From: Eleusine coracana subsp. coracana
Taxonomy: Eukaryota; Streptophyta; Magnoliopsida; Poales; Poaceae
NCBI GenBank assembly: GCA_032690845.1
Contig: CM064430.1
Span: forward strand, 53,045,882 to 53,109,881
DNA length: 64,000 nucleotides
Direction: 5' to 3'
Shown piece after piece: positions 34,569 to 43,649 of this stretch; position 1 is the first letter of the stretch, and every line of letters begins with the position of its first letter. Under the pieces are notes generated by a model, which did not search any database, was not told the origin of the DNA, and saw only the letters and a program-made list of their open reading frames with translations. Position numbers and translations under genes: made by a program.

Positions 34569-36584
34569 TCATCTCCCCCCTGAGAGACCAGCCACAGAGG
34601 AGGATACACTGTTTGTCATAGATGCTGGCTGAGACGAAATGACGTACGAATCAAACCCTTCGCTCTGCATCAGCGTCATCGTACCATAGCTCATATAGCT
34701 TGGTGACAGATCAGGAACCTGTTCCGTGGAGTCCAAGTACTGCATGATTCTCCGCATGGTTGGCCGCTCGTTCGGCATTGGGTGCGCGCACATCAAGCCC
34801 AGTTTCAGCACAAGAGTCACCTCCTCCGTTTCGTACTTCCCCACTATCCTTGGATCCACGACATCCAGGATTGAGCCTTTGTGATGATGCTCAATCACCC
34901 AATCTACCAACATGATCCGACGGTCGTGTTCATCGCGATAAATTGGCCTATGCCCACATACAACCTCCAAGAGGAACATGCCAAACGCGAACACGTCCGT
35001 TAAGGGCGTCGCCTTCCCGGTGCGCACGAGCTCCGGCGCAAGGTACCCCATGGTGCCAACGACGCGAGTTGTCTGAGGATCGGTGCCGTGGTCGTACAGT
35101 CTGGCCAAACCGAAGTCACCGAGCCTGCCGTTCATCTCGGCGTCCAGTAGCACATTGCTTGCTTTCACGTCTCGATGGATGACAACTTGCTCCCAGTCCT
35201 CGTGTAGATACACTAGGCTTGCTGCAACTCCGCTGATAATTTGATACCTCGTGTGCCAAGAAAGAGTCGGCATGTGTTGATCATGCAAGTATTTATCAAG
35301 ACTGCCATTTGCCATGTAATCGTACACCAAGAGGAGTTCACCTTTACGTCTGCAGTAGCCTAGTAGTTGAACGAGATTTCTGTGTCGGAGGCGGCCAATG
35401 CTCACCACCTCGGCGACGAATTCCTTAACTCCTTGCCTTGAGTCATGGGACACTCTCTTCACTGCAATCTCCAAATTGGACGCCGGAAGCAGCCCTTTGT
35501 ACACTCTCCCGAACCCTCCAACTCCAAGTAGGTTTCTATCTTTGAAGCCATCAGTGGCGTGGAACAGATCTTTATATGAGAACCGGTGTGGACCGAAGTC
35601 GTCCTCCCAATCTTCGCGTACCTCGGCATACCGCCGCTTTCTCCACAGGAAGAAGAAGACGGCAGCAAGCACTGCGGCAACGAGCAACGCTGCAGCTAGT
35701 GGCAGCAGGACGTCCAAGAGCTTGGACCGGGGCTTTGGACCCACGCGTGGCACGACGGGGAGCTTGGAGAAGTCGAGAGGCGGAGCTGGTCCGTCCAAGT
35801 TGAAGCTCCATCCGAGCACGTAATGGTACGTGGACTCGATGCCCGTCGCCGACGAGAAGCCGACGTACATCGGGTCCGCCATGAAACCGGATAGATCGAC
35901 GGTAGCGGAGAGTAGAGGTCTCTTGGGCTTTGACATTTTCACCGGAGAAAGCGTTACGTTGAGCTGCCTGGCGTTTCCGTCGTAGTCCACCCATACTTGC
36001 ATCGGCCTGCGGCTGTTTAGCTTCAGTTCTCGCAAGGCACCGCCTGCTGCTTCATCGTAGTAGCCGGCCGGCTGGGCAGGCTCCGAGATGAGGCTATTGA
36101 TGTCGATGCCGACGTGGTTGCTGTTGATGTCTTGGAACTCTGGGTTCATGATGGTGTCGAGCTCGACCGCCAGGATACGGTCGCTCGCCGTGCCGTTTGT
36201 GGCGTTGAAGAGGCCGAGGTACTGGCCGGCGTTCGCCTTGGAGAAGTTCATGGTCGGGGAGACCACGAAGGCGATGCCGTGGTCGCTGAGCCCTTCGCGG
36301 GTGGGCACGATGGCGAAGACGAAGCTCGCCGAGAAGGACCGCGCCGTCGCCGTTGCAGCGGACTTGTTGAGGAAGTGGAGAGGAGTGGGGTGGAACGCGT
36401 GGCCTTTCTGCATTTCCGTAGTGTTGGTGAGCATCAGGAGCCCGGCGGGTGTTACGACGGCGTTGCCGTCCAGACTAAGCTTCGCTGAGGCGAAGCCTTG
36501 GTAGAAAATCTGGCCGTCGCCGACGGATGAGGGCACGTGCGTGAGGAATAGCAGGGCGATGAAGGATACAATCATGGCAGACAT
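34569..36584 (-). CDS. L-type lectin receptor kinase (subtype B), intact
   Basis: Intronless, 671 aa from the Met at 36584 (MSAMIVSFIALLFLTH, signal peptide). The frame runs up to 36641, but the extra 19 residues are basic and would bury the signal peptide. In the long numbering: lectin domain about 45-284 with VELDTIMN...NHVGIDIN; hinge GPKPRSK; transmembrane helix 309-333; kinase 366-638 with GVGGFG (373-378), Lys395, HRDVKASN (489-496), DFGLAR (509-514), GTMGYLAPE; C-terminal SGGR. It should be an active RD kinase at the plasma membrane with unknown ligand. It is the nearest relative of the broken copy at 13.0-14.4 kb, and the two share about 600 bp of 5' flank. Confidence 0.96.
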   Translation of the reverse strand: MSAMIVSFIALLFLTHVPSSVGDGQIFYQGFASAKLSLDGNAVVTPAGLLMLTNTTEMQKGHAFHPTPLHFLNKSAATATARSFSASFVFAIVPTREGLSDHGIAFVVSPTMNFSKANAGQYLGLFNATNGTASDRILAVELDTIMNPEFQDINSNHVGIDINSLISEPAQPAGYYDEAAGGALRELKLNSRRPMQVWVDYDGNARQLNVTLSPVKMSKPKRPLLSATVDLSGFMADPMYVGFSSATGIESTYHYVLGWSFNLDGPAPPLDFSKLPVVPRVGPKPRSKLLDVLLPLAAALLVAAVLAAVFFFLWRKRRYAEVREDWEDDFGPHRFSYKDLFHATDGFKDRNLLGVGGFGRVYKGLLPASNLEIAVKRVSHDSRQGVKEFVAEVVSIGRLRHRNLVQLLGYCRRKGELLLVYDYMANGSLDKYLHDQHMPTLSWHTRYQIISGVAASLVYLHEDWEQVVIHRDVKASNVLLDAEMNGRLGDFGLARLYDHGTDPQTTRVVGTMGYLAPELVRTGKATPLTDVFAFGMFLLEVVCGHRPIYRDEHDRRIMLVDWVIEHHHKGSILDVVDPRIVGKYETEEVTLVLKLGLMCAHPMPNERPTMRRIMQYLDSTEQVPDLSPSYMSYGTMTLMQSEGFDSYVISSQPASMTNSVSSSVAGLSGGR

Positions 36585-37185
36585 GGTTTTCCTCCTGGGC
36601 ACTAGGCGGCTTCTTCCTGCCCTCAATAACTTTAGCCACACGCAGCTCGTTTATGGTGAGTGGTGACTGCAGCCTTACACATACACAACTAGAGAGCTGA
36701 AGGCCTGACGAAAAGTACGAAGAAGATATCGACGTCCACGGCAAGGACTACTGCTAATACAAGAGCATCTCCTGATGCCAGACATAATTTCTCCATCTAT
36801 CTAGACCCCAGACAAATATTCTGCTACACGTCTGCTTTGTGAACATAAGCTTGGCAGGCGGCGTGCCTCGCAGGGTGCAAATGTTGCAGATTGTCAAAAA
36901 GAGGACGGCTGTTTTGTTGAGACCCGATTCGCGCCCCTGCTTTCTCCAGTAAACCATTCCACGTCTTCGGTCAATCCATTCAGGAGTCAAGATTGATCTT
37001 GACAGGGATTGATTTTTATCAGTCTGAGCTTGCGCATTTGACTGGTCACTTGGTGGCTTCGTGCGATTTGACCATACCACATTCGCAATGATCCGAGTAT
37101 GATCGTAAGTTCCTACCTTTCCTCTTGAAAACGTGCATTATATGATGCTACTCTTGCTTTCTCGTCAATCTATACAACATATAAA
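36585..37185 (-). promoter_or_regulatory. 5' flank of the B-type LecRK
   Basis: This region is conserved with the flank of the 13.0-14.4 kb pseudogene. It includes a GATCTTGAC block at about 36993-37001 containing the W-box core TTGAC (plus-strand orientation), roughly 410 bp upstream of the start. A related block, TTGATCTTGACTTGGACTTGG, is upstream of the third B gene at about 46060. No TATA box could be chosen with confidence. Confidence 0.4.
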
Positions 37186-37189
37186 ATGT

Positions 37190-38150
37190 ATAGTCGATTC
37201 TTATACTTGTTGAATTGTGTTTTAAATCCTTATACTCTCAAATTGAAGTTCCTAGTTACAAAATTTAGGCTCAGATGCCATCTAAATCTCCATACTCTAT
37301 AATACAAATCTAGACGCCTAAATTTAGATTCAGATGTCATGTAGATCTCATACTCTTATAATACAGAGTTATCTTATTTAAAATGATTAAACTATTTTTT
37401 GGTACATATAACTTAACTGTTGGTTAAGTAGACATGAATTTTAGCTCAACCCCTATGATATATTGACATGTGTGGACAAGGATTGTGTTTTTTTTTTTTC
37501 AAAACAGTGATGGAGCTAGGTGTTAAATAAATTATGATTAGTGCCACACTATGATGCTAAATCATAAAATTACTTTATTTTATTTATTAGCTATTAAATA
37601 GATATTGCTAGAATTTTTTTTTGATGTGCTTCATTGTTGTTAGTTTTTGATAATGGGTGTATTTATTGATCAATGATAATAACATATATTTGGGTGGTCA
37701 GATCTGTATTCACTCTTCCAATTTAGTTGAAATACACTATATTTTAAGACTGTAGGATCTAGATGATACCTGAAGCTAAATTTATGGAGCTAGATTTGCA
37801 TTTCAAAAGTATAACGATTTACTCCCTCCGGATTTAAAATATTGATGCAGTTAACTTTTTTATTATGTTTGACTATTCATCTTATTTAAAAAATTTAAAA
37901 ATTTATCAAATATTTTATTACAATTTGTTTTATCACTAATAAAAGTTAAATCTATCTTATAATTTAGAATATTTGAATAAATATTTTGAATAAGATAAAT
38001 AATCAAACATAACTAAAAAAGTCAACTGCGTCAATAATTTAAATTCGGAGGGAGTATATGACACCCAAGAGTAAGTTTAGGAAGACAGAATTGCAATTTG
38101 AGAGTATAAGAACCTAATTGACATAGACAGATAAGTTTAAGTTTAAGGAC
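37190..38150. mobile_element. Inverted-repeat element, unclassified
   Basis: The sequence at about 37190-37290 ('tagtcgattcttatacttg ... cttatactctcaaattg') is an imperfect inverted copy of about 38060-38150 ('caatttgagagtataag ... aagtttaaggaccgacta'). This suggests a roughly 950 bp foldback or TIR element. Internal segments near 37310 and 37750-37800 carry related motifs. It holds no coding sequence and has a Stowaway MITE nested inside. Exact ends and target sites could not be fixed. Confidence 0.5.
37822..38054. mobile_element. Stowaway MITE
   Basis: This is 233 bp with termini CTCCCTCCGGATTTAAA and the inverted AAATTCGGAGGGAG, flanked by TA on both sides (37820-37821 and 38055-38056). 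These are the hallmarks of the Stowaway (Tc1/mariner) family. The interior is a near-palindrome ('tatgtttgattatt.atcttattc'). Confidence 0.93.
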
Positions 38151-38767
38151 CGACTATGTACTTCACTCAAATATATGATTCGTTTCACATAACATTGTCG
38201 GACTGTGCCACACCAAAGGACCACACCTTCGGCGCAAACACAGCACGCATGACACAACTCTAAGCCATGCCTCGTTTGGGATTTGTAGCCACTACGTGGT
38301 CCGACCTGCCTTGACCTTGGGCCGGCCCACAGAGAAGAGGAGGTGACGTAGCGTGGCGGTGGTGGCGCGAACGAGGCCTAACGGCGCGATGTGGTGGTGA
38401 TGAGTAGTGATTAACGACGGTGGTGCCAATGACGACCGATGAGTGTGATGCAACGAGCGATGTTAATGGTGGAGGAGGGGCGGGTGGTGCGTCACTGGTC
38501 AGTGGTTATTGCTGCTACCCTTCCCGTCATATGCCATGTCGCCCGCCCTTCAGACCGCCAGCATCACGTTCGCCGCATGTCTCACTTCTACCTCGCTTCC
38601 CGCTAGTCGTGTCCGTGGTGAGCCCCGTCTGCCCACGGCACTGGCAGCGCCGAGCATCGCCTCGCCACACCGCCACCCACTGCCGAGCCGACCAGCCCCA
38701 CCTCGAAACCCACACCCATTGATGTACAAGAGGCCTTCGTTCGTGGTGATGCACATCAGCTTGAGTG

Positions 38768-39716
38768 CTCGACATCCACGCAAATGTGTTTGTTGTTAGG
38801 GCCACGCAGCTCGGTATTGAAGAGCATGTCAAACTCGATGGTGAAGACATGCGTGATCTGGCTGCTGTCAGTGCCATTGCGGAGGACGAGAAAATGTCTC
38901 GACAGCGCACTGGCTAGCACGGACCTACCTGCCACGATGAAGAAGGCTAGGCTTGTAAGGACCTAGGGTCCACACCTGGCTGGGCCCGACTCGTATTTTG
39001 AGTGGACCCCACATACCCACCAATCTATTTATGCTTTCATCCTTACTTCACGTAAAAGGGCTAACCCAAGGTTGGTGGTGATGAAGAATCTAGTCTTATA
39101 TGTTGGTTCTTCTTCTATTAGACTAACAAGGTAGTACTAAATTCCCACGTGCTCATGCACACAAGTGCTCATGGGCCACTATGGGCCTAATCTCAATGGG
39201 TGGGATGTTACAGACATCCCCCCTCAAAGGAACGACGTCCTCGTTAGAACACAGAGATAACATACCCACACTGGGCAAGCTACCAGGAACGTACCCCCCT
39301 TGGGCACGTCCGTGTCCAGCGTCGGATCACATGCCATGCCGTGTCCCACGTATGGGCCTACATGCATCATGCACCATATATCCGGACCTCCTGGCCACTA
39401 CACGCACTGTGCCCCTGAGGATCGGCTCTAATACCAATTGTAAGGACCCAGGGTCCACATCCGGCTGGGCCCGACTCACATTTTGAGTGGACTCCACACA
39501 CCCACCAACCTATTTACGCTTTTGTCCTCGCTTCGCGTAAAAGGGTCAATCCAAGGTTGGTGGTGGTAGACAATCTAGCCTTATATGTTAATTCTCCTTC
39601 CATTAGACTAGTAAGGTGGTACTAAATTCTCACCTTCTCATGCACACAAGTACTCATGGGCCACTATAAGCCTAATCTCAATGGGTGGGATGTTACAAGG
39701 CTGTCATTGTTCAGGT
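38768..39716 (-). pseudogene. LecRK lectin-domain relic, split by a TRIM
   Basis: About 190 bp on the minus strand (38953-38768) plus about 19 bp at 39716-39698 reads as a lectin-domain piece: SLAFFIVAGRSVLASALSRH, then VFTIEFDMLFNTELRGPNNK. It is closest to subtype A. The two parts are separated by a 744 bp retroelement and are continuous once the element and one target copy are ignored. Neither the signal peptide nor any kinase sequence is detectable nearby. Confidence 0.85.
38954..39697 (-). mobile_element. TRIM-like miniature LTR retrotransposon
   Basis: Two 259-bp terminal repeats (38954-39212 and 39439-39697) start TGTAACATCCC and end GGTCCTTACA in the minus orientation. They flank a 226-bp interior. 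The perfect 5-bp target duplication AGGCT is at 38949-38953 and 39698-39702. Next to the right repeat is a primer-site-like GGTATTAGAGC (initiator tRNA-Met type with one change). Next to the left repeat is a purine tract (GAGGGGGGATGTCT). There is no coding capacity. The two repeats differ at roughly one base in nine by eye, mostly transitions, so the insertion is old. Confidence 0.93.
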
Positions 39717-40397
39717 TGGTAGCCATACATCATAAAAACTATCCATTATATGTATTTTTTATCTTTTTTTTTCTAATTTTGGGTTATCCTTTCTACCCCC
39801 TTCAAAATTATCAGTAGCGAAGCCACATTGACTCACTCTCGTGCACTAACATCAAGGTTCCAAGAAACTTATAAGGCTAATTATGCATATTTTCAACCTG
39901 TGCATCATGGTATTTAAGGGTTGTGCACTTGGTTTTTTGTTACTCTAGCGTCGCCACTAAAAATTAGGCCTTGTTTGGCCAGGTTTCAACTTCGGCTTCA
40001 GATCTGGCTTCACCAAAAAATTCTCCAAATGTGTTGCTCCACCATCTGCTTTCCCGGAATAATAGGGCAAAGCCAAGCGCGAAATCAACCCGAAGCCCGG
40101 AGCGCAACAGGGGTAGCTTCGCCTGCTCCTCAGTGGTGGTCCCCACCAAAGAATGTTGTTTCACTCCCCCGTTGCCTGTTTCTCTCCCTCGATCCGACGC
40201 CCTATATTTTCTCTCTTGACGCACTGACGCCTCTTTGTCCACTGACGTGCTAGGGTTCCAAGGCAGCAGCTCCTTGCATCGCTGGCGCGGTAGGGCTCCA
40301 GGCATCGCCAGCGCAAGGGCTGGAGCGACGACGTGTGAAGGGGTAGCGCAGTAGGGATCCAGATGCGACGTGGTAGGGCTCCAGGGGTGGCGGCACC

Positions 40398-40760
40398 ATG
40401 AATCGTCTGAGGCGTCCGCAGCCGGTGGCGAGCAAGGAGGACGGCTTGTCCAATCCAGACAATGACGACGCTGACTTCGACGAGCTAGGTCATCATTCTG
40501 GCCCGAACGCCGATGGAGGTCATGTGACCAACAGTGGTGCTGCCATTGGAGCTTCGCCTGGTGTGGCTGGCGGCGCGGCCATGGGCACCGGTAGCGGTGC
40601 CCCACTGTTCCCTAGTTTGGGCATCAGCGTCATAGCCATGGTTGTTAGGTCTGGCAACCCATTCTTCAACATGCCACCCTTTTTGGGGGGATTTGGAGGT
40701 CCTTGGCCCGGTTCTAGCTCCATGGCTGGCAACAACATTCCTTCTGGCAGTGGTCCATAG
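40398..40760 (+). CDS. Gly/Pro-rich ORF inside the PIF/Harbinger element
   Basis: A 120-aa open frame starts MNRLRRPQPVASKEDG and continues as a low-complexity stretch rich in Gly, Ala, Ser and Pro. Its position upstream of a SANT-like start suggests the N-terminal part of the element's ORF1 (a Myb/SANT-type accessory protein). No domain is recognisable in this piece itself, and expression is unproven. Confidence 0.4.
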   Translation: MNRLRRPQPVASKEDGLSNPDNDDADFDELGHHSGPNADGGHVTNSGAAIGASPGVAGGAAMGTGSGAPLFPSLGISVIAMVVRSGNPFFNMPPFLGGFGGPWPGSSSMAGNNIPSGSGP

Positions 40761-41152
40761 CCGGAATGGTGGACCGGTCCCACATCCGTTGTTGTTGGTT
40801 CCAACTAGCTTAATGTTGATGTTCCTGGCACACCTTCGAGGATGACAACTACAAGTGAAGATCATGGAACGCTCGAGGAACCGTAGAACCTCTAGTTGCT
40901 TCCAATCATCGTAAACGTGGACGAGCAGCGAAGCTGCCTACACCTGCAACAACAGCCCACGTTGACATTGATCTGACCAATGTCCAAAGGTAAAAATGTT
41001 GCTCCTGCCACATAAAATGATAAAATGCTAGGTGTTGATCTCACTGATGTCCCAAGTTTATGATTGATGCTTGCTGTGAATGATAAGTATAAATTTGTTG
41101 CTCGTTGTCTATGTTGTGAAATGCCTCTTGTAGAAATGAGAAAGATAAAAAT

Positions 41153-41956
41153 ATGTCTGATTGGAGTGATGAAAATTTGAGGATAGTATATGAGCTTTTT
41201 GTTGGGGAAGTGGGTTGTCCTAAGGTCGCAGTGCAAAGTGGTCACAGTTGGGTTATGGAGACCTTGAGCCTTTCTTGGAGTGATTTTGACTTGCGGTTCA
41301 CATATGCATCCATTGGACAATCTGGCTCTATGCATGACACAAGTATACTATATCATGCAATGGAGCATGATCCTACATTCCCACATCCTCCTTCAGGTGT
41401 CATTTTCTTGTCTATGTCAACTTTTTTAAAACTATGCCATGTCAACTTGCCGATAGTTGTTAAATTCTTATTTTTTGTAGGAAAATATTACAATGTTGAT
41501 GTTGGATATCCAAATCGTCTAGGATATTTGTCATCATATAAGGGTCAAAGGTACCATATTTCTGATTGGAGAAGAGGAGTTGCTCCACAAGGTGAGCAAG
41601 AGACTTTCAACCATTTGCACTCAAGTATTCGTAATACCGTGGAATGCACCTTTGGCGTGTGGAAACAGAAGTGGAGAATTCTTCTCAATATGCCGAGCTA
41701 TCCAATGAAGAAGCAAATAATGATTATGGCAGCGACCATATGCCTTCATAACTTCATTTGTGAGAATGATTCAGAAGATAAACATTTTATAAAGTGTGAT
41801 CGAAACCCAGATTACGTGCCAACTATCTCTTCAAGGTATTCAAAATACCTTTCTTCGAGAAATATGTTAGATACATTGACTACACACTCTAGTGATAAAG
41901 ATATAGATAGCTTCCATGATGCTCTTGCCAAGGCAATATATCTTTCTAGGTCCTAA
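41153..41956 (+). pseudogene. PIF/Harbinger transposase (DDE_4), N-terminally deleted
   Basis: A 267-codon frame. The first 20 residues (WSDENLRIVYELFVGEVGC) resemble the start of a Myb/SANT-like domain. From about residue 45 it is the C-terminal half of a HARBI1-type nuclease: ASIGQSGSMHDTSILYHAM, VDVGYPNRLGYLSSYKG, and NTVECTFGVWKQKWRIL with the catalytic Glu, then ATICLHNFICEN. The helix-turn-helix region and the segment with the first catalytic Asp are missing. It therefore joins the start of ORF1 to the tail of the transposase through an internal deletion and cannot be a working nuclease. Confidence 0.85.
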
Positions 41957-42362
41957 TGATCATTTTCGATGGAATATTGTCTCATGATCCAAACCACTTT
42001 TATAACAAATATATGCTACAATTAATAGTCAAATTCGAACTTCTATTATGAAACAAGAAATGCATGGACGCGGTGCATCCATGTCTGTGGGCAATATGGA
42101 CAATTGTCTCTTTGTTTCATGAAACTGCCATAGAAACTATAAAAGAAACTATTTGAGAAGCTATAAAAGAAGCTATTTTACCAAGCGATTTCAGGCACAG
42201 CCACAGCCACAACCAGCACAACTAGGTTTTTAAGGAAGCCACATCCATAACCAGAGCCTTACGGAACAGGCCTTAATGCTCATTTCAAATATTCATCCAT
42301 AAACAGTCATACAATAAAATAATTATATACTGGCTATTAAATTTCTCTATTAAAATTTTATT

Positions 42363-42565
42363 TAGTGTTAGAATAACAGGTAAAAACCGGCCGGTTATCC
42401 CGATTAACCGGATAACCGGTCCCAGCCAGTCGCGCTAACTGGCCGGCTAGTCGGAGAAAACCGAACCTGGTCTGTAGCAATACGGTTAACCGGCCGGTTA
42501 TCCCGTTAACCAGTTGGTTTTTCACCAAATCGAGTCGGTCGATTAAGTCAGTTATTCCAACCTTA
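42363..42565. mobile_element. hAT-type MITE, second copy
   Basis: This is 203 bp, the same length as the copy at 10269-10471. Its termini are similar (TAGTGTTAGAATAAC on the left; TAAGGTTGGAATAAC inward from the right) and its interior is rich in 'accggccggtta'. No 8-bp target duplication is visible now, so this copy has decayed more. Confidence 0.75.
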
Positions 42566-42789
42566 ATGTGCACAAACATCATTGGGAGGAGAAATAAAAC
42601 AACATTTTGGAGTGTAAACAAACATTTTTACCATGGGGAATGCATTTCGACGGACTGATGAAGAGCCCCGCGCAACTCTCTTTCTCTCTCTACTGTTAGC
42701 TATTAGCTAGAATTTACTTTCATGACTGGAACATGTTGTAGCTAACCGACTAGGACTTAATATACTTGTTATTAATTGTCACCTCCTCT

Positions 42790-43080
42790 GAGACCAGGCC
42801 CGCTTACCCTGGCAGCTTTTTAGGACCTTAAAACTATTCTCACAAATTAACACATGTCTTTTCTGTACACTTTGTCCTCACTGTGCGTACCAGGGATAAA
42901 CTTTCCGGCCGGTCACCCATCCCTAAATTGCTCCAGGCCAAGCACGCTAAACTTTGGAGTTCTTTGGGGATAAGTTTCCGAAAAAAAAGTTATAACTTAT
43001 GGTATGAGTATTCTATCAATCCTATTAAACCTTGGGTTAGGATGTTACACTGCGTTAGAGATGTATCCCACTTAAAGCCA
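42790..43080 (-). mobile_element. Probable LTR fragment
   Basis: The stretch with 'ctttgtcctcactgtgcg', 'ccggtcacccatccctaaat', 'ccaagcacgctaaactttgg' and 'ttaggatgttacac' resembles a widespread grass LTR read on the minus strand (starting GTGTAACATCC). Only one copy and no internal region are present, so it may be a fragment or a solo LTR. Ends are approximate. Confidence 0.5.
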
Positions 43081-43649
43081 GAACCCGTGAACCTTGGGCT
43101 AGGATTTGGTGATAAATATTAGTTTTACGGTCCAAAATACTGACCAGTAGTTCTAAGAAACTATTGGCCAGTAGTTTGGTCTGACGGTATAGATTTCATA
43201 ATCTAAAATCATAACTACTAGCCAGTAGTTTTCAATTTGAGGGCAATATCAGAAAAAATAAGAGTTATAGATTTATAGTAATTAATTTTTATTATTATAA
43301 ATAAAATTACATTAACAATTTGATTAATAACTAATATTTTATATTTTTTAAAAATAAACTAACATTTGGTAGACTTAATATTTTATCATAAAAATAAACA
43401 TAAATTTATTAATTAATCATGCAATTATGAAATTATCCTTAAGCTATTGGCCAATAGTTTTGAAAAAATTATTAGCCAGTATTTTGGATAGTAAAACTTC
43501 TCAAATAATAAACGAGCTCACTTGAAAATTTGAACACTTTGCATTGAAGCCCTTTTTGTCTAGAATTGAATAACATAGTTTTGTCCTAATGCAACTTGAT
43601 TAATTAATAACAAGGAAAAGGAAATGGACTACAAGCACCAGCGGCCAGA
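43081..43649. other. AT-rich intergenic DNA
   Basis: No gene. Short repeated 'actattggccagtagttt' motifs in both orientations at about 43140-43240 and 43445-43490 suggest another decayed inverted-repeat MITE. Its ends are not clear. Confidence 0.4.

Larger units (their letters stand above)
39967..42272 (+). mobile_element. PIF/Harbinger DNA transposon, internally deleted
   Basis: A 2306-bp element with a 3-bp TTA target duplication (39964-39966 and 42273-42275). The inverted termini (GGCCTTGTTTGG on the left; GGCCTGTTCCGT inward from the right) are followed by related 'ggcttc' motifs. It contains a Gly/Ser/Pro-rich open frame (40398-40760) and a transposase-derived open frame (41153-41956). 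TTA target sites and GGCC termini fit PIF/Harbinger. Confidence 0.9.

Noticed and set aside
38420..38910. Overlapping GC-rich frames next to the LecRK relic
   Set aside because: No motif. The right part is the lectin relic read in the wrong frame or strand.
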